Source of the DNA: Listeria aquatica FSL S10-1188
Lineage (GTDB): Bacteria; Bacillota; Bacilli; Lactobacillales; Listeriaceae
Direction: 5' to 3'
Length of the DNA stretch: 64,000 nucleotides
NCBI RefSeq assembly: GCF_000525795.1
Contig: NZ_AOCG01000014.1
Span: 27,945-91,944, forward strand
Positions 21,690-32,693 of this stretch are shown one piece after another (position 1 is the stretch's first letter; every line of letters begins with the position of its first letter). Below the pieces are notes generated by a model. The model was not told the DNA's origin. It worked only from the letters and a program-made list of their open reading frames with translations, and made no database searches. A program made the position numbers and the translations under genes.

Positions 21690-23772
21690 CTATTTTTGTG
21701 TTTCTTCTTTGTAATCACAATTCGTACACTGGACTTGAACGCCTTTTTTCAATTTCTTCTCAACGAGGGCATGCTCGCCGCATTTTGGACAAGGCCGTTC
21801 AACTGGTTTATCCCAAGAAACATAATCACAATCTGGGTACCGATTGCATCCATAAAAAATTCGGTTCTTCTTGCTCTTTCTTTCAATCACTTGACCTTCC
21901 CGACATTTCGGGCAAGTAACCCCAATTTCTTTTACAATAGCTTTTGTATTACGACATTCAGGAAAACGACTGCAAGCTAAAAACTTACCATATTTTCCCA
22001 TTTTATATACCATCGGAGCTCCGCAAACATCACAATCAATTCCTGCGGGTTCATCTTTGATTTCGATTTTTTCCATTTCTTCATCGGCGCGTTTTACATG
22101 TGGTTCAAATTGTTTGTAAAACTCATCAATGACTTTGATCCACTGCATTTTACCGTGCTCAATTTCATCCAGATCATTTTCCATATCAGCTGTAAAGCTA
22201 ACATCTAAAATTTCCGGGAAATATTCAGAAATCATTTCATTCACAATTTCTCCAAGTTCAGTTGGCGCAAATCGCTTATTCGTAAGCGAAACATAATTAC
22301 GACGCTGGATGGTATCAATCGTCGGGGAATACGTAGAAGGTCTACCTACCCCAATTTCTTCCAAAGTACGTACCAGTCTAGCTTCTGTGTAACGTGGAGG
22401 TGGCTGTGTGAAATGCTGACGCTGTTCAAGCGACTCCGAAGTAACTTTGTCCCCTTTTTTTCAGCTCAGGTAAAATATTTTCTTTTTCTTCTTTATTGTC
22501 ATCGTTACTTTCCACATATACCTTCATAAAACCAGCGAACTTGATTTTCGAACCGTTTGCTCGAAAGCGAACGCCATTATTTTCCATATCAACACGCATA
22601 GTATCAAGAACAGCCGGTGTCATTTGGCTTGCAACAAATCGCTCCCAGATCAAACGATAAAGTCGAAGTTGATCCCGACTTAGATATTCTTTCATTTCTT
22701 GCGGCGAACGCAAAACACTTGTAGGTCGAATAGCTTCGTGGGCATCTTGTGAACCTTTTTGATTCTTATCTTGCCGTTTTTTCTTGCGGGCAAAATCTGT
22801 TCCATAATTTTCTTCAATGTAATTATACGCTTCATTCGTTGCTGTATCAGAAATCCGAGTAGAATCGGTACGCATGTAAGTGATTAACCCAACAGTCCCT
22901 TGTCTACCAAGTTTTATTCCTTCATACAATTGTTGAGCAAGCATCATCGTTTTACGCGTTCTAAAATTCAGTTTACGTGCAGCTTCTTGTTGCAGTGATG
23001 AAGTTGTAAAGGGAGCTGCTGGATTACGAAGTCTTTCCTTTTTCGTAACATCAATTACTTCATAATCTTTACCTTTAATTTTCGCCATGACTGCTTTAAC
23101 ATCCGCGGCATTTTCCAATTTTTTTCTTTTTTACCATCTACGCCGTAAAAATTCGCTTGAAACGATTTACGACCTTTTTTGAAATTCCCATCAATTGTCC
23201 AGTATTCTTCAGGTTTAAAGTTATTGATTTCTTTTTCACGATCAATAATCAAACGAAGTGCAATCGACTGAACACGTCCTGCACTTAAGCCTTTTTTGAT
23301 TTTTTTCCAAAGAATGGGGCTAATGTTGTAACCCACAAGTCTGTCAAGCACCCGCCGAGCTTGTTGAGCATCAACAAGATCCATGTCAATCTTACGCGGA
23401 TGTTTAAAAGATTCTTTCACTGCATCCTTCGTAATTTCATTAAAAACAACCCGCAGGTCATCTGTCTGGTCAAGCTCTAAACTATTCGCTAAATGCCATG
23501 CAATAGCCTCTCCTTCTCTGTCGGGGTCAGCTGCGAGATAAACTTTTTTTAGCTTTTTTAGCCGCTTGTTTCAATTCTTTTAAAACAGGTCCTTTACCAC
23601 GGATCGTAATATATTTAGGCTCAAAGTTATGTTCAAAATCAACGCCCATCTGGCTTTTAGGCAAATCGCGAACATGTCCCATCGAAGCTTTCACTTGATA
23701 TTTTTTTCCGAGATATTTTTCAATTGTTTTAGCTTTTGCTGGTGATTCTACAATAACAAGATAGTCTGCCAT
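21690..23772 (-). CDS. topA: DNA topoisomerase I TopA (four frameshift sites)
   Basis: Type IA topoisomerase that relaxes negative supercoils; essential. TOPRIM start [20 protein letters not shown], then [16 protein letters not shown], active-site tyrosine in [13 protein letters not shown], and three C-terminal four-cysteine zinc fingers ([24 protein letters not shown]). Extra bases lie in T-runs 23544-23550, 23119-23125 plus 23127-23132 (two bases between them) and 22455-22461. Restored length is about 692 residues. Confidence 0.95.
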
Positions 23773-24058
23773 GTATTCATTTCCTCCCTAATTGGGTCAA
23801 ATAAACGGGCTAAATAAACAATCTTCCTTTTATTTTTTGCCTCGTTTTACTGTTCAAATTATCCAAAGTGTTCGAACAACTTGATTCAGTAGTCAATAAT
23901 AGCCCGTAAAAAAAAAGTTTGTCAATCTATATATTTCTTCAACTAGATTTTACGCACTTAATATAGAAGGTTTTTGTTACCCTTTAGCAAACTTATCTCA
24001 AAAATTTTAGAAATGCAAGCTAAATCCCCTTTTTCTCATGAAAAATTAATCCATTTAC

Positions 24059-24889
24059 TTAAAATAAGAAACTTTCGACAACCTGTTGAGGATTCGCAAC
24101 AAGCCTCGCCCCCTCCATGATAAGATCATGAGCGCCTGCCGATCCATCCGAAAAAATATTTCCTGGAACGACAAAAACTTCACGATTTTGCTCAACAGCA
24201 TATTGAACAGTAAGGAGCGCACCGCCTCGCGATTTTTCTTCCGTGAGTAATACGCCTCTAGAAATTCCACTTAATAGCCTGCTACGCTCCTCCAAAAAAC
24301 GCGAGTCAAATGCAGTATCAGGCGTATATTCAGTTATCGTTACCCCCGTTTGTTCAATTTTTTCCAGTAATTGCCGATTATTTTTTGGAAACAAAGAGTG
24401 ATGGCCTGACGCTAATACGCAAACGATTTCGCCTCCCATTCTAGCTGACGTTCTTAAAACTGTTTCCTCCGTTCCATTTAACGTGCCCGTAAGCACTCCA
24501 AATTTCGACTTCATGAGTCCATTTGTAAAAAAACGCGTAACAGCTTTTCCATAAGGGCGCATTTGATGCGTTCCGATTACTGTAATGAGTTCTTTTTCTA
24601 GTAAAGAAAAATTCCCCTTACCAAAAAGAAGTGGCGGAGTAAAAGTGATTTCACGCAGCAAACGCGGATAATTGTCATCATCATAAAAAATGATTCTTCC
24701 CCCTTCCTCAAAAAAAGCTTGAAAATCAGTCGAATTTCTTTTAATCCATTTCCGTTCCTCGCTTGACAAAAGAGTTGAAATTTCTTTCTTAGATTGGTGA
24801 GCTCGGTAGCGAGCAAATAACTCTGCTCGCCTTCTTGCAGGGAGACTTGCAAGCTCTCCCCATTCTGCATGATTCATTTTAAAGTTCAT
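24059..24889 (-). CDS. dprA: DprA/Smf-like DNA-processing protein with diverged Rossmann motifs
   Basis: DprA loads RecA on incoming single-stranded DNA during transformation. This 276-residue protein is recognisable by its place between topA and rnhB and by LASGHHSLFPKNNRQLLEKI, GGALLTVQYAVEQNREVF and VVPGNIFSDGSAGAHDLI. The core is unusual: GTHQMRPYG replaces the common GSR..T.YG, TGTLNGTEETV replaces SG.A.GID..AH, and FLERSRLLSG replaces FP.RNRII.G. The fold is probably kept, but DNA binding may be altered. The frame is intact. Confidence 0.85.
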   Translation of the reverse strand: MNFKMNHAEWGELASLPARRRAELFARYRAHQSKKEISTLLSSEERKWIKRNSTDFQAFFEEGGRIIFYDDDNYPRLLREITFTPPLLFGKGNFSLLEKELITVIGTHQMRPYGKAVTRFFTNGLMKSKFGVLTGTLNGTEETVLRTSARMGGEIVCVLASGHHSLFPKNNRQLLEKIEQTGVTITEYTPDTAFDSRFLEERSRLLSGISRGVLLTEEKSRGGALLTVQYAVEQNREVFVVPGNIFSDGSAGAHDLIMEGARLVANPQQVVESFLF

Positions 24890-24966
24890 CAGATTGACCT
24901 CCTTTTAGCCATCTTACTGAAAGTTATCAAGAAGGTAAAATCCGCAAAAATGCTTTTTAAGGCTAG

Positions 24967-24995
24967 CAAAAAAGCTGTCCTTTAAAAGACAGCTC
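24967..24995 (-). terminator. Terminator after rnhB
   Basis: Stem AGCTGTC / GACAGCT with an eight-base loop and six T on the minus strand. Confidence 0.82.
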
Positions 24996-25032
24996 ATTAT
25001 CAAACTTTCATTTGATTTTTCATAACAAATAG

Positions 25033-25798
25033 TTAAGCAAAAAACGATTTTACTGGAGCGAAACTCACACGATGAATTGGACAAGGTCCAAGTTTTTCCA
25101 GACCTTCAAGGTGCTTTTTCGTTCCGTATCCCATATTATTTTGGAAATCATATCCCGGATAAATCAATTCAAATTCACGCATCATCCGGTCTCGTTCCAC
25201 TTTAGCTAAAATAGAAGCTGCAGCAATGGAAATGCTCTTAGTATCGCCTTTAATGATCGAGCATTCTTTTTCGGAGTGACCAAGTGGCATGGCATCGATT
25301 AACGTATAGTCAGGAGGGGGCGAAAGCTTCTCTAAAGCCTCTTTCATCGCACACTTTGTCGCCTCGTAAATGTTGATTTCATCGATCACTTCATGAGAAA
25401 CGACGCCAATCCCATAGGAAATCGCTTGTTTTTTGATTTCTTCACTATAAAAAAGACGCTTCGTTTCACTGAGTTGTTTCGAATCATTCATTCCTAATAG
25501 TTCAAAATCCTCCCGCAAAATTACCGCTGCAGCGACAACAGGACCAGCAAGCGGGCCTCTTCCCACTTCATCAACTCCTGCAATTTGCGAATACCCTTGC
25601 TCTCTGTAAAACAGCTCATAAGCTTTCATTTGTTCAAACTGTTCGTGCAGCTTTTTTTTGCTTATCTAAACGTTTTTCAGCTGCACTTACAAGTTTGATT
25701 ATCCCTTTCCGTGAATCTTCTCGAAAGCTTAGCAATTCTTCCTCAGAATTCACCGCAGCAAGTAGCCGTTTCACTTCAGCAATCGACATTTTCTGCAT
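25033..25798 (-). CDS. rnhB: Ribonuclease HII (frameshifted; start inside rbgA)
   Basis: Removes RNA from RNA-DNA hybrids, including single misinserted ribonucleotides. [19 protein letters not shown] carries the DEVGRG motif; [21 protein letters not shown] carries the second acidic region. The intact part starts at 25629, but an N-terminal helical extension ([20 protein letters not shown]) is readable upstream and joins when eight T at 25652-25659 are taken as seven. The start ATG 25798 follows GAGGAG and lies inside the last 23 bases of rbgA. About 255 residues. Confidence 0.93.
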
Positions 25799-26660
25799 GT
25801 TTCATCTCCTCTTTTTCTGGAAAATCAAAAGAGAGTCTTCCCACTTTTTGTGTTCGAATCTCACGTACCACAAGCTCCGCTGCACGCCCGTAATCCGCTT
25901 CACCGTATCTATCAAGAAACCCTTTCCGTTCTGCAATTTCTTTCAGCCACTCAGCCCCAGTATCGCTCTTAGACGCGACTTGATTCCACTGTTGAAACTG
26001 ATTGGGGTAGTGCGTATGGATAAAGGTTAAACCAAACCCTGCAATATCTTCCATGTTTAGCAAATCGTCCTTAATCGCACCAGTTAAAGCTAGCTTATAA
26101 CCCACTTCTTGATCTTCAAATTTCGGCCACAAAATCCCTGGTGTATCAAGGAGTTCCAGTGCCTTCCCAACCTTTATCCATTGTTGCGCCTTCGTCACAC
26201 CCGGTTTATTTCCTGTTTTGGCAATATTTTTCTTGGCAAGTCGGTTAATCAAAGTGGACTTCCCGACATTTGGAATCCCCAAAATCATTGCTCGAATAGC
26301 CCGAGGTCGCATTCCGCGTTCTCTTAAGCGAGCGAACTTTTCTGCCATTAAAGCCTCAGCAGCCTTTTCAATCGCATGCATGTTCTTTCCTTGCTGCGAG
26401 TTCACAGCAACCGCTATAAGTCCTTTTTCTTTAAAATGTCGAATCCAAGCTTGTGTTACCTTTTCATCTGCCATGTCTGCTTTATTTAAGATGATCACCC
26501 TTTTTTTCTGATGAATAATCTCTTCAAGCATGGGATTGGAAGATGAAACAGGAATTCGTGCATCCACTAACTCAAAAATCACATCTACTAACTTTAATTT
26601 TTCCGTCACTTCACGGCGCGCTTTGGCCATATGACCTGGAAACCACTGAATTGTCATCAT
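25776..26660 (-). CDS. rbgA: Ribosome biogenesis GTPase RbgA (YlqF)
   Basis: Circularly permuted GTPase needed for late assembly of the 50S subunit. The order of motifs shows the permutation: G4 LNKAD at 58-62 comes before G1 GIPNVGKST near 127-136 and G3 DTPG. 294 residues, intact. It lies between the signal peptidase gene and rnhB as in Bacillus and other Listeria. Confidence 0.96.
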   Translation of the reverse strand: MMTIQWFPGHMAKARREVTEKLKLVDVIFELVDARIPVSSSNPMLEEIIHQKKRVIILNKADMADEKVTQAWIRHFKEKGLIAVAVNSQQGKNMHAIEKAAEALMAEKFARLRERGMRPRAIRAMILGIPNVGKSTLINRLAKKNIAKTGNKPGVTKAQQWIKVGKALELLDTPGILWPKFEDQEVGYKLALTGAIKDDLLNMEDIAGFGLTFIHTHYPNQFQQWNQVASKSDTGAEWLKEIAERKGFLDRYGEADYGRAAELVVREIRTQKVGRLSFDFPEKEEMKHAENVDC

Positions 26661-26668
26661 CTATACTC

Positions 26669-27209
26669 CTACTTTATAATTTTTGCATTATCAATTGGCC
26701 AGTAACTAAGTGGTGCAGTTCCAAGGACTTTGCTTTTAGAAATCGGCCCGACAATACGACTATCACGGCTAGCTCTTCTATTATCTCCCAAAACAAAATA
26801 AGTATCTTTTGGAACTTTACCATCTTTTAGCATTTCTTTCGTGCTATAGTTTTCCGTTAAATAGCCTTCCTTCATCTTTTTTCGATAAGTATCTAAATAA
26901 GGCTCCTCATACCTTTTCCCGTTCACATAAAGCACATCAGATCTATATTCAATTTCATCGCCAGGAAGCCCTATAACACGCTTTATATAATCTGTCTTTC
27001 CTTCACGAAACACAATCACGTCAAAACGTTCAATTTTGTCAAAGCGATTAATGATAACTCGATCCCCGTCCCGTAGCGTTGGCATCATCGAAACACCATC
27101 AACCATGATTGGGACAAATAAATAAAAGCGAATTATCAGTGCTAAAATTATCGCCACGACAAGCGCCCAAATCCACGCCCAAAGTGTTTTTAAATTTTTT
27201 TTCTTTCAC
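26669..27209 (-). CDS. sipZ: Type I signal peptidase SipZ-like (N-terminus frameshifted)
   Basis: Membrane-anchored serine protease that removes signal peptides. The catalytic Ser is in MVDGVSMMPTLRDGD and the Lys in DYIKRVIGLPGDEIE; VLGDNRRASRDSR is box E. The N-terminal anchor (KTLWAWIWALVVAIILALII) becomes continuous when eight T at 27195-27202 are read as seven; the start is then GTG 27209. About 179 residues. Last of three tandem signal peptidase genes, 8 bp upstream of rbgA, the same arrangement as sipX-sipY-sipZ of L. monocytogenes. Confidence 0.92.
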
Positions 27210-27283
27210 AACTTGCACCGCCTCAATCAAACTTCCGAGCCTCTATGTGTTATTATAAACGAAAAAAAAGCTCGCTGAATAGC

Positions 27284-27314
27284 CAAAAATCCGTGAAGTA
27301 GCTTCACGGATTTT
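27284..27314 (-). terminator. Terminator after sipY
   Basis: Stem AAAATCCGTGAAG / CTTCACGGATTTT with a three-base loop and a U tail on the minus strand; it separates sipY from sipZ. Confidence 0.88.
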
Positions 27315-27324
27315 CCATTATATT

Positions 27325-27876
27325 TTATTTTTTGCCAAAGTTCATAACAACACCATCTACAGCGGATGAATTAATAAAGCCAAATATTCGACTGTCCATG
27401 CTACCTTCACGGTTATCTCCCAGAACGAAAAGTTTACCATCAGGAACCGTTGTGGAACCCGTGATATCTTTCAGCGTAAAGTCACCATCACCATCTCCTG
27501 GCTCTCGGTAGGTCTTCATGTCCTTCGCCAAATAAGACTCATTTTTCTTTTTGCCATTCACATAAAGCGCACCGTTCTTAAATTCAATTTTATCGCCTGG
27601 AACTCCGATTACACGTTTGATGAAATACTTCCCTTCATCTCCCGTTGATACCGGTGCATCAAACACAATTTTATCAAATCGGTCAGGTTTTGTTATCTTT
27701 TCAATAAAAATCCGGTTACCATCTTCATACGTAGGGTACATTGACATGCCATCAACTTTTACTGGTGCAAATACAAAAGTACGCACAAGCATTGCAATCC
27801 CAATTGCAACTAAAATGACAAGTACCCAGCTAAGAATTTGTCTCCAAATGGATTTTTTCTTTACTTCTTCTGTCAT
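27325..27876 (-). CDS. sipY: Type I signal peptidase SipY-like
   Basis: Middle of three signal peptidases. N-terminal membrane anchor (ILSWVLVILVAIGIAMLV), catalytic Ser in VDGMSMYPTYEDG, catalytic Lys in YFIKRVIGVPGDKIE and VLGDNREGSMDSR. I chose ATG 27876 (MTEEVKKKSIW), preceded by AGAGGAAG; a 24-residue longer reading is open but has no reason to be used. About 183 residues, intact. Paralogue specificity cannot be deduced from sequence. Confidence 0.93.
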   Translation of the reverse strand: MTEEVKKKSIWRQILSWVLVILVAIGIAMLVRTFVFAPVKVDGMSMYPTYEDGNRIFIEKITKPDRFDKIVFDAPVSTGDEGKYFIKRVIGVPGDKIEFKNGALYVNGKKKNESYLAKDMKTYREPGDGDGDFTLKDITGSTTVPDGKLFVLGDNREGSMDSRIFGFINSSAVDGVVMNFGKK

Positions 27877-27984
27877 AAAATTTCTACTTCCTCTCAAAAT
27901 AAGCCTGCTTCTCGTCAAATAGTTTTTTCTTATTATCCCATTAATCATTTTGATTGTAAAGAAAACAAGTTTGCTGGCTATTTC

Positions 27985-28543
27985 TTAGCGTTTTAGTGAA
28001 CTGCCAAATGAAATAACTTTTCCAATTACATCATCTTCACTAATAAAGCCGATGTAGCGACTATCTTTGCTGATACGCCGATTATCACCAAGAACGAATA
28101 AATGATTTTTTGGCACAACTTTTGCATTTTTAACTGCAGGCAAATCTTCAAGTTTGAAGTTATTCGTTAAATAGCCATTTGCAACTTTTTCTTTTTCCCC
28201 TTCTAAATACGGTTCATCATATTTTTTACCATTAATATAGAGGGTATCTTTTTTGTATTCAACCTTATCTCCTGGAAGCCCAATCACTCGTTTAATGTAT
28301 TCTGCACCTTTTTCATCAGGTGCTGGAAAAACAATAATGTCAAACCTTTTCGGCGTTGAAAGTTTATTGATAAATAAATGTTCACCATCATGAAGTGTTG
28401 GATCCATGGAATCTCCGTAAACCGTTACCGGCGAAATCAAAAAATAGCGAATCGCAAAAGCTACTACTAAAGCGATAATTATCACTTTCAGCCAACCGAA
28501 GATAGACGAAAAAAAAAGTACCTTTTCCTTGTTCTTTTTTCAT
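27985..28543 (-). CDS. sipX: Type I signal peptidase SipX-like (N-terminus frameshifted)
   Basis: First of three tandem signal peptidases. Catalytic Ser in VYGDSMDPTLHDGE, Lys in EYIKRVIGLPGDKVE, VLGDNRRISKDSR. The start ATG 28543 (MKKEQGKGTFFSSIFGWLKV) comes into frame when nine A at 28509-28517 are read as eight; the anchor helix then precedes VIIIALVVAFAI. About 185 residues. Confidence 0.92.
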
Positions 28544-28621
28544 CCCTTCAATTCCTCTCTAAATGATTTTATTAAAGTATAGCATGAAAAATAGGTGAAT
28601 CAAAGAAACACTCCAAAAAAG

Positions 28622-28660
28622 CAAAAAGCCAGCACTTTAATAAAAAATGCTGGCTTTTTC
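28622..28660 (-). terminator. Terminator after clpX
   Basis: 12-bp stem AAAAAGCCAGCA / TGCTGGCTTTTT; the U tract lies downstream on the minus strand, immediately after the clpX stop. Confidence 0.88.
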
Positions 28661-28661
28661 C

Positions 28662-29928
28662 TCATGCTGAAGTTTTAGTCGGGATCAGAGAGCCATCATT
28701 TAGCTGCATCTGTGGATATTCTTCTCCCGTCACGGCTTCTTTCGTAATGATACACTTCACGATATCATCTCGAGATGGAATCTCAAACATCACATCAAGC
28801 ATAATACGTTCAATAATGGAACGAAGACCACGCGCACCAGTTTTTCGGTGGATCGCTTCTCTAGCAATTTCAAGAAGCGCTCCGTCTGTAAATTCAAGTT
28901 CAACATCATCTAGTTCCAACATTTTTTGATATTGTTTAACAAGCGCATTTTTAGGTTGCGTTAGGATAGAAACCAGTGTTTCCTCATCCAATTGTTCAAG
29001 CGTTGCGATTACTGGCAAACGTCCGATAAACTCAGGAATTAAACCAAACTTGAGCAAATCTTCCGGTACTACTTTTGAAAGATAAGTTTCATCTTCATTA
29101 AGCACTTCATTTTCAGTGCCAAATCCGATCACTTTTTCTCCCATACGGTTTTTTACGATTTGTTCAATTCCGTCAAAAGCACCACCAACAATAAACAAAA
29201 TGTTACTTGTATCAATTTGAATAAATTCTTGATGCGGATGTTTTCTTCCTCCTTGAGGCGGAACACTTGCTACAGTACCTTCTAAAATTTTAAGAAGAGC
29301 TTGTTGCACACCTTCCCCCGAAACATCTCGAGTAATAGAAGGATTTTCCGATTTACGAGCTACCTTATCAATTTCATCAATGTAGATGATGCCTTTTTCA
29401 GCTTTTTCTACATCAAAATCCGCCGCTTGAATCAGTTTTAGCAAGATATTTTCAACATCTTCCCCAACGTATCCCGCTTCAGTAAGCGAAGTCGCATCTG
29501 CAATGGCAAATGGAACATTTAGAATACGTGCAAGCGTTTGAGCAAGGAGTGTTTTCCCGCTTCCTGTAGGACCGATGATACAGATATTACTTTTTGAAAG
29601 CTCTACATCGTCCTCTGTTGATTCATTGGAATTAATACGCTTATAGTGATTATATACCGCAACAGAAAGTGCTTTTTTTTGCTCGTTCTTGACCAATTAC
29701 ATAATCACTTAAAATCGAACGGATTTCATGCGGTTTTGGTACATTCCCAAAATCGACTGCTTCCGATACGTTCAGTTCTTCTTCAATGATCTCGTTGCAA
29801 AGTTCGATGCATTCATCACAAATATATACGCCTGGGCCAGCAACAAGTTTTCTAACTTGGTCTTGTGTTTTTCCACAAAAGGAGCACTTAAGTTGACCTT
29901 TTTCATCATTAAATTTGAACAAATTCAC
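28662..29928 (-). CDS. clpX: ClpX ATPase subunit of ClpXP (frameshifted)
   Basis: AAA+ unfoldase that delivers proteins to ClpP. The N-terminal zinc domain has Cys15, Cys18, Cys37 and Cys40 ([14 protein letters not shown]); Walker A is GPTGSGKT and Walker [18 protein letters not shown] is the pore region. GTG start at 29928 after GAAGGGG. The frame breaks in eight T at 29673-29680; seven T rejoin [18 protein letters not shown]. About 419 residues. It follows tig, the usual pairing. Confidence 0.96.
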
Positions 29929-30021
29929 TTCACCCCTTCATATCAATGGAATCGAGGTTTTCCAATTCCTTGTGATACTAATGATAGCACCACCACTTCA
30001 AAAATACTACTCATCTGATTT

Positions 30022-30060
30022 ATAAAAAAGAAAGGACATGAGAGTCTTCTCGTGTCCTTC
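30022..30060 (-). terminator. Terminator after tig
   Basis: 12-bp stem AAGGACACGAGA / TCTCATGTCCTT (one G-U pair) followed by TCTTTTTT on the minus strand. Confidence 0.85.
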
Positions 30061-30084
30061 TTTCACAAAAAACGATTTTCCTTC

Positions 30085-31369
30085 TTATTTTTCGACAGCA
30101 CTGTCTACTAAAAGATCAATCGCTTTACGGATTTTAAGGTCAGCTTTTAGTTCACTCAAGTCACCAAGCGCTTGACGAACCGCATCTTTTTCCATTCCGT
30201 ATTTTTCTGCAAGCGAGCTTACTTCTTCATCGATTTCAGCTTCTGCTGGCTCGATGTTTTCTGCATCAGCAATCGCTTCAAGAACTAAATTCATTTTCAC
30301 GCGTTTTTCAGCGTCTTTTTCCATTTGTTCATGCATTGTTTCTTCTGTTTGACCAGTAAATTGGTAGTAGAGCTCTGGTGTCAAGCCTTGAGCTTGTAAG
30401 TCTTGAGTAAAGTGGCTCATCAAGTGATCCGCTTCATGATGGATCATTGCATGTGGAATGTCCACTTCTGCACCAGCTACAGCTTTTTCAAGAACTTCAT
30501 CTTGTTTTGCTTGACTCGCTGCATCTTCTTTTGCTTCTTTTAGACGCTTAGTCGTTTTTTTCTTTAAGTTCTGCCACTGTTTCCACTTCAGAATCGATAT
30601 CTTTTGCAAGTTCATCGTCCAGTTCAGGAACTTCCTTAGTTTTGATTTCATGAACTTTTACTTTAAATGTAGCAGGTTGTCCAGCTAAATCTTCAGCATG
30701 ATATTCTTCAGGGAAAGTGATCGAAACTTCTTTTTCTTCGCCAGCTTTTGTTCCAACTAGTTGTTCTTCAAAGCCAGGAATGAATTGACCAGATCCGAGT
30801 TCAAGCGAATAGTTGTCCGCTTGTCCACCTTCAAATGGTTCACCGTCTTTGAACCCTTCAAAATCAATGACAACAGTATCGCCATTTGCTGCTGGCTCAT
30901 CTTCTTTTACGACAAGATCAGCTTGACGCTCTGTTAGATTTTTAAGTTCTTCTTCTACTTCTTCGTCTTTAAGTTCAGCATCTTGTTTAGCAACTTCTAG
31001 TCCCTTATAGTCGCCAAGCTTAACTTCTGGTTTTACAGTCACTTCAGCTGTTAGTTTCCAGTTTTCCCCTTTTTCCATAGATTCCACATTTACTTGTGGC
31101 GTATCGACAGGATCGATTCCAGCTTCTTCTACAGCTCGAGTATAGACTTCTGGAAGGATGATATCAAGAGCATCTTGATAAAGCGCTTCTTCACCAAAGC
31201 GTTGATTAAAAATTTGACGTGGTACTTTTCCTTTTCGGAATCCAGGTACGTTTAAAGTTTTACGAACTTTTTGGAAAGCTCGGTCAAGACCTGTTTTAAT
31301 TTCTTCTTGATTAATTTCAAAAGAAAGGGTTCCTACATTACCTTCTTTTTTTTCCCATTTTACTGACAT
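30085..31369 (-). CDS. tig: Trigger factor Tig (frameshifted)
   Basis: Ribosome-bound chaperone with peptidyl-prolyl isomerase activity. The ribosome-binding signature [12 protein letters not shown] lies near residue 44, the FKBP-like domain around 150-245 ([17 protein letters not shown]), and a long helical C-terminal part follows. The frame breaks in seven T at 30555-30561; six T rejoin [18 protein letters not shown]. About 427 residues. Confidence 0.96.
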
Positions 31370-31483
31370 GGTTTTATTCCCTCCATCATCTATTTAATTA
31401 AATGTAAATAAGTTCATGACAAGTTTCAGCCATACCCCTATATTTTAACATAAAACCCACTTGATGAAAACAGGAAAGCCGAT

Positions 31484-32422
31484 TTAGAGTAAATAATTTT
31501 GTTGATGTTCCTCTAAATTTCGAATGAAAGAAAGGGCTTCATTCAGTTCTCGTGTCGGTTCGATATCCAAGAAAGCGCCATAAAGATCGCTTGCAAACAA
31601 TAAATAAGCATCTTTCCAGAGCGCGGCATCCCTTGGCTCAAATGTAAAAGGATAAAGCATGAACGCATGATGCTGAACGGTTTGCAGTAGTTGCTCAAGA
31701 AGTGTTGGGTTTTCACTTTCGAGTCGCTCTTTTAACAAACTCAAAACCTCGTTTGCAAACGCATCTTCCCCTAGAAAAGAAACATCAATAGGATTAAACT
31801 CCCCCTGAAGCCCTAGCTTACGAACTTCAAACAACTGATTTATTTTTTGTTCTTGCAATAACTCGAATAAAATAGATTGGACAAAGGGTGATGCTGCGTT
31901 ATCTTCTAACACGGTTTTGAAACTCTCTACAAAAGGCTCAATTGATTCAAGCCTGATTTTTTGTAAGAATTCTAGTTGCTCAGCTACTGGTAAACGAGTC
32001 CAGTTTTCTCTTTGTGCTTTTGTCACTAATTTTTTGGGAAACGGAATCACATTATGGTTCGATTGCTTCGTATCCGTTTCTACTTGTTTTTCTTCTTCCT
32101 CAGTAAAATAGCGTACCAATGAAAAATAAGTATCCATTTCATCTGTGTTCATATAGGAAAGCGCAAGTTCCGTTAAAATTTCCTTATTATAACCGTTCAT
32201 GGTTAAAAAGGATCGCCCAATGTGTTTTGCCATTTCATTTTCGCCAGTTTCTGTATACAGACGAACAAGACCTCTTGCAACCAGTTCATTACAAGGATCT
32301 AATTCATACCGATTTTCTAAAAAAGTAAGTGCTCTCACTTGTTCTTCTTGATTTAAAATGTGATGTTTTCCCTCCAACCAATTTAAAATGAAGGTTGGAA
32401 AGTCTTTCCCCTGATCGGTCAT
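31484..32422 (-). CDS. YsoA-like helical (TPR-type) protein of unknown function
   Basis: 312 residues, wholly helical in appearance, with repeated leucine/alanine helices near the N-terminus (LARGLVRLYTETGENEMAK, EILTELALSYMNTDEMD) that resemble tetratricopeptide repeats. No catalytic motif or membrane segment. B. subtilis ysoA, a TPR protein, lies at the same place upstream of tig, and I use that as support. Function unknown. Confidence 0.7.
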   Translation of the reverse strand: MTDQGKDFPTFILNWLEGKHHILNQEEQVRALTFLENRYELDPCNELVARGLVRLYTETGENEMAKHIGRSFLTMNGYNKEILTELALSYMNTDEMDTYFSLVRYFTEEEEKQVETDTKQSNHNVIPFPKKLVTKAQRENWTRLPVAEQLEFLQKIRLESIEPFVESFKTVLEDNAASPFVQSILFELLQEQKINQLFEVRKLGLQGEFNPIDVSFLGEDAFANEVLSLLKERLESENPTLLEQLLQTVQHHAFMLYPFTFEPRDAALWKDAYLLFASDLYGAFLDIEPTRELNEALSFIRNLEEHQQNYLL

Positions 32423-32655
32423 CGTTCGAACCCGCCCCTATTCACAAGATTGCTCGTTAAGCTAATTTGCTTTATTCTATATTTCCTCTGTTACGTTGTC
32501 AAGTTCACAACTGCACAATTCAATTCCTATTTCTTTCTAATGTCATCTGAATGAAACTATTTTATCATACGAAGCTATTGATAAGTAGAAAAGTATGACA
32601 AAATGTCGATTTTTTGTAACATTTCAAGCATTCGATGAAGGACGGCTTCATAATA

Positions 32656-32690
32656 ACAAAAAAAACACGGCACAATGTACCGTGTTTTCT
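32656..32690 (-). terminator. Terminator after the small XRE regulator
   Basis: Stem AAAACACGG / CCGTGTTTT with a nine-base loop and eight T on the minus strand. Confidence 0.85.
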
Positions 32691-32693
32691 TTC

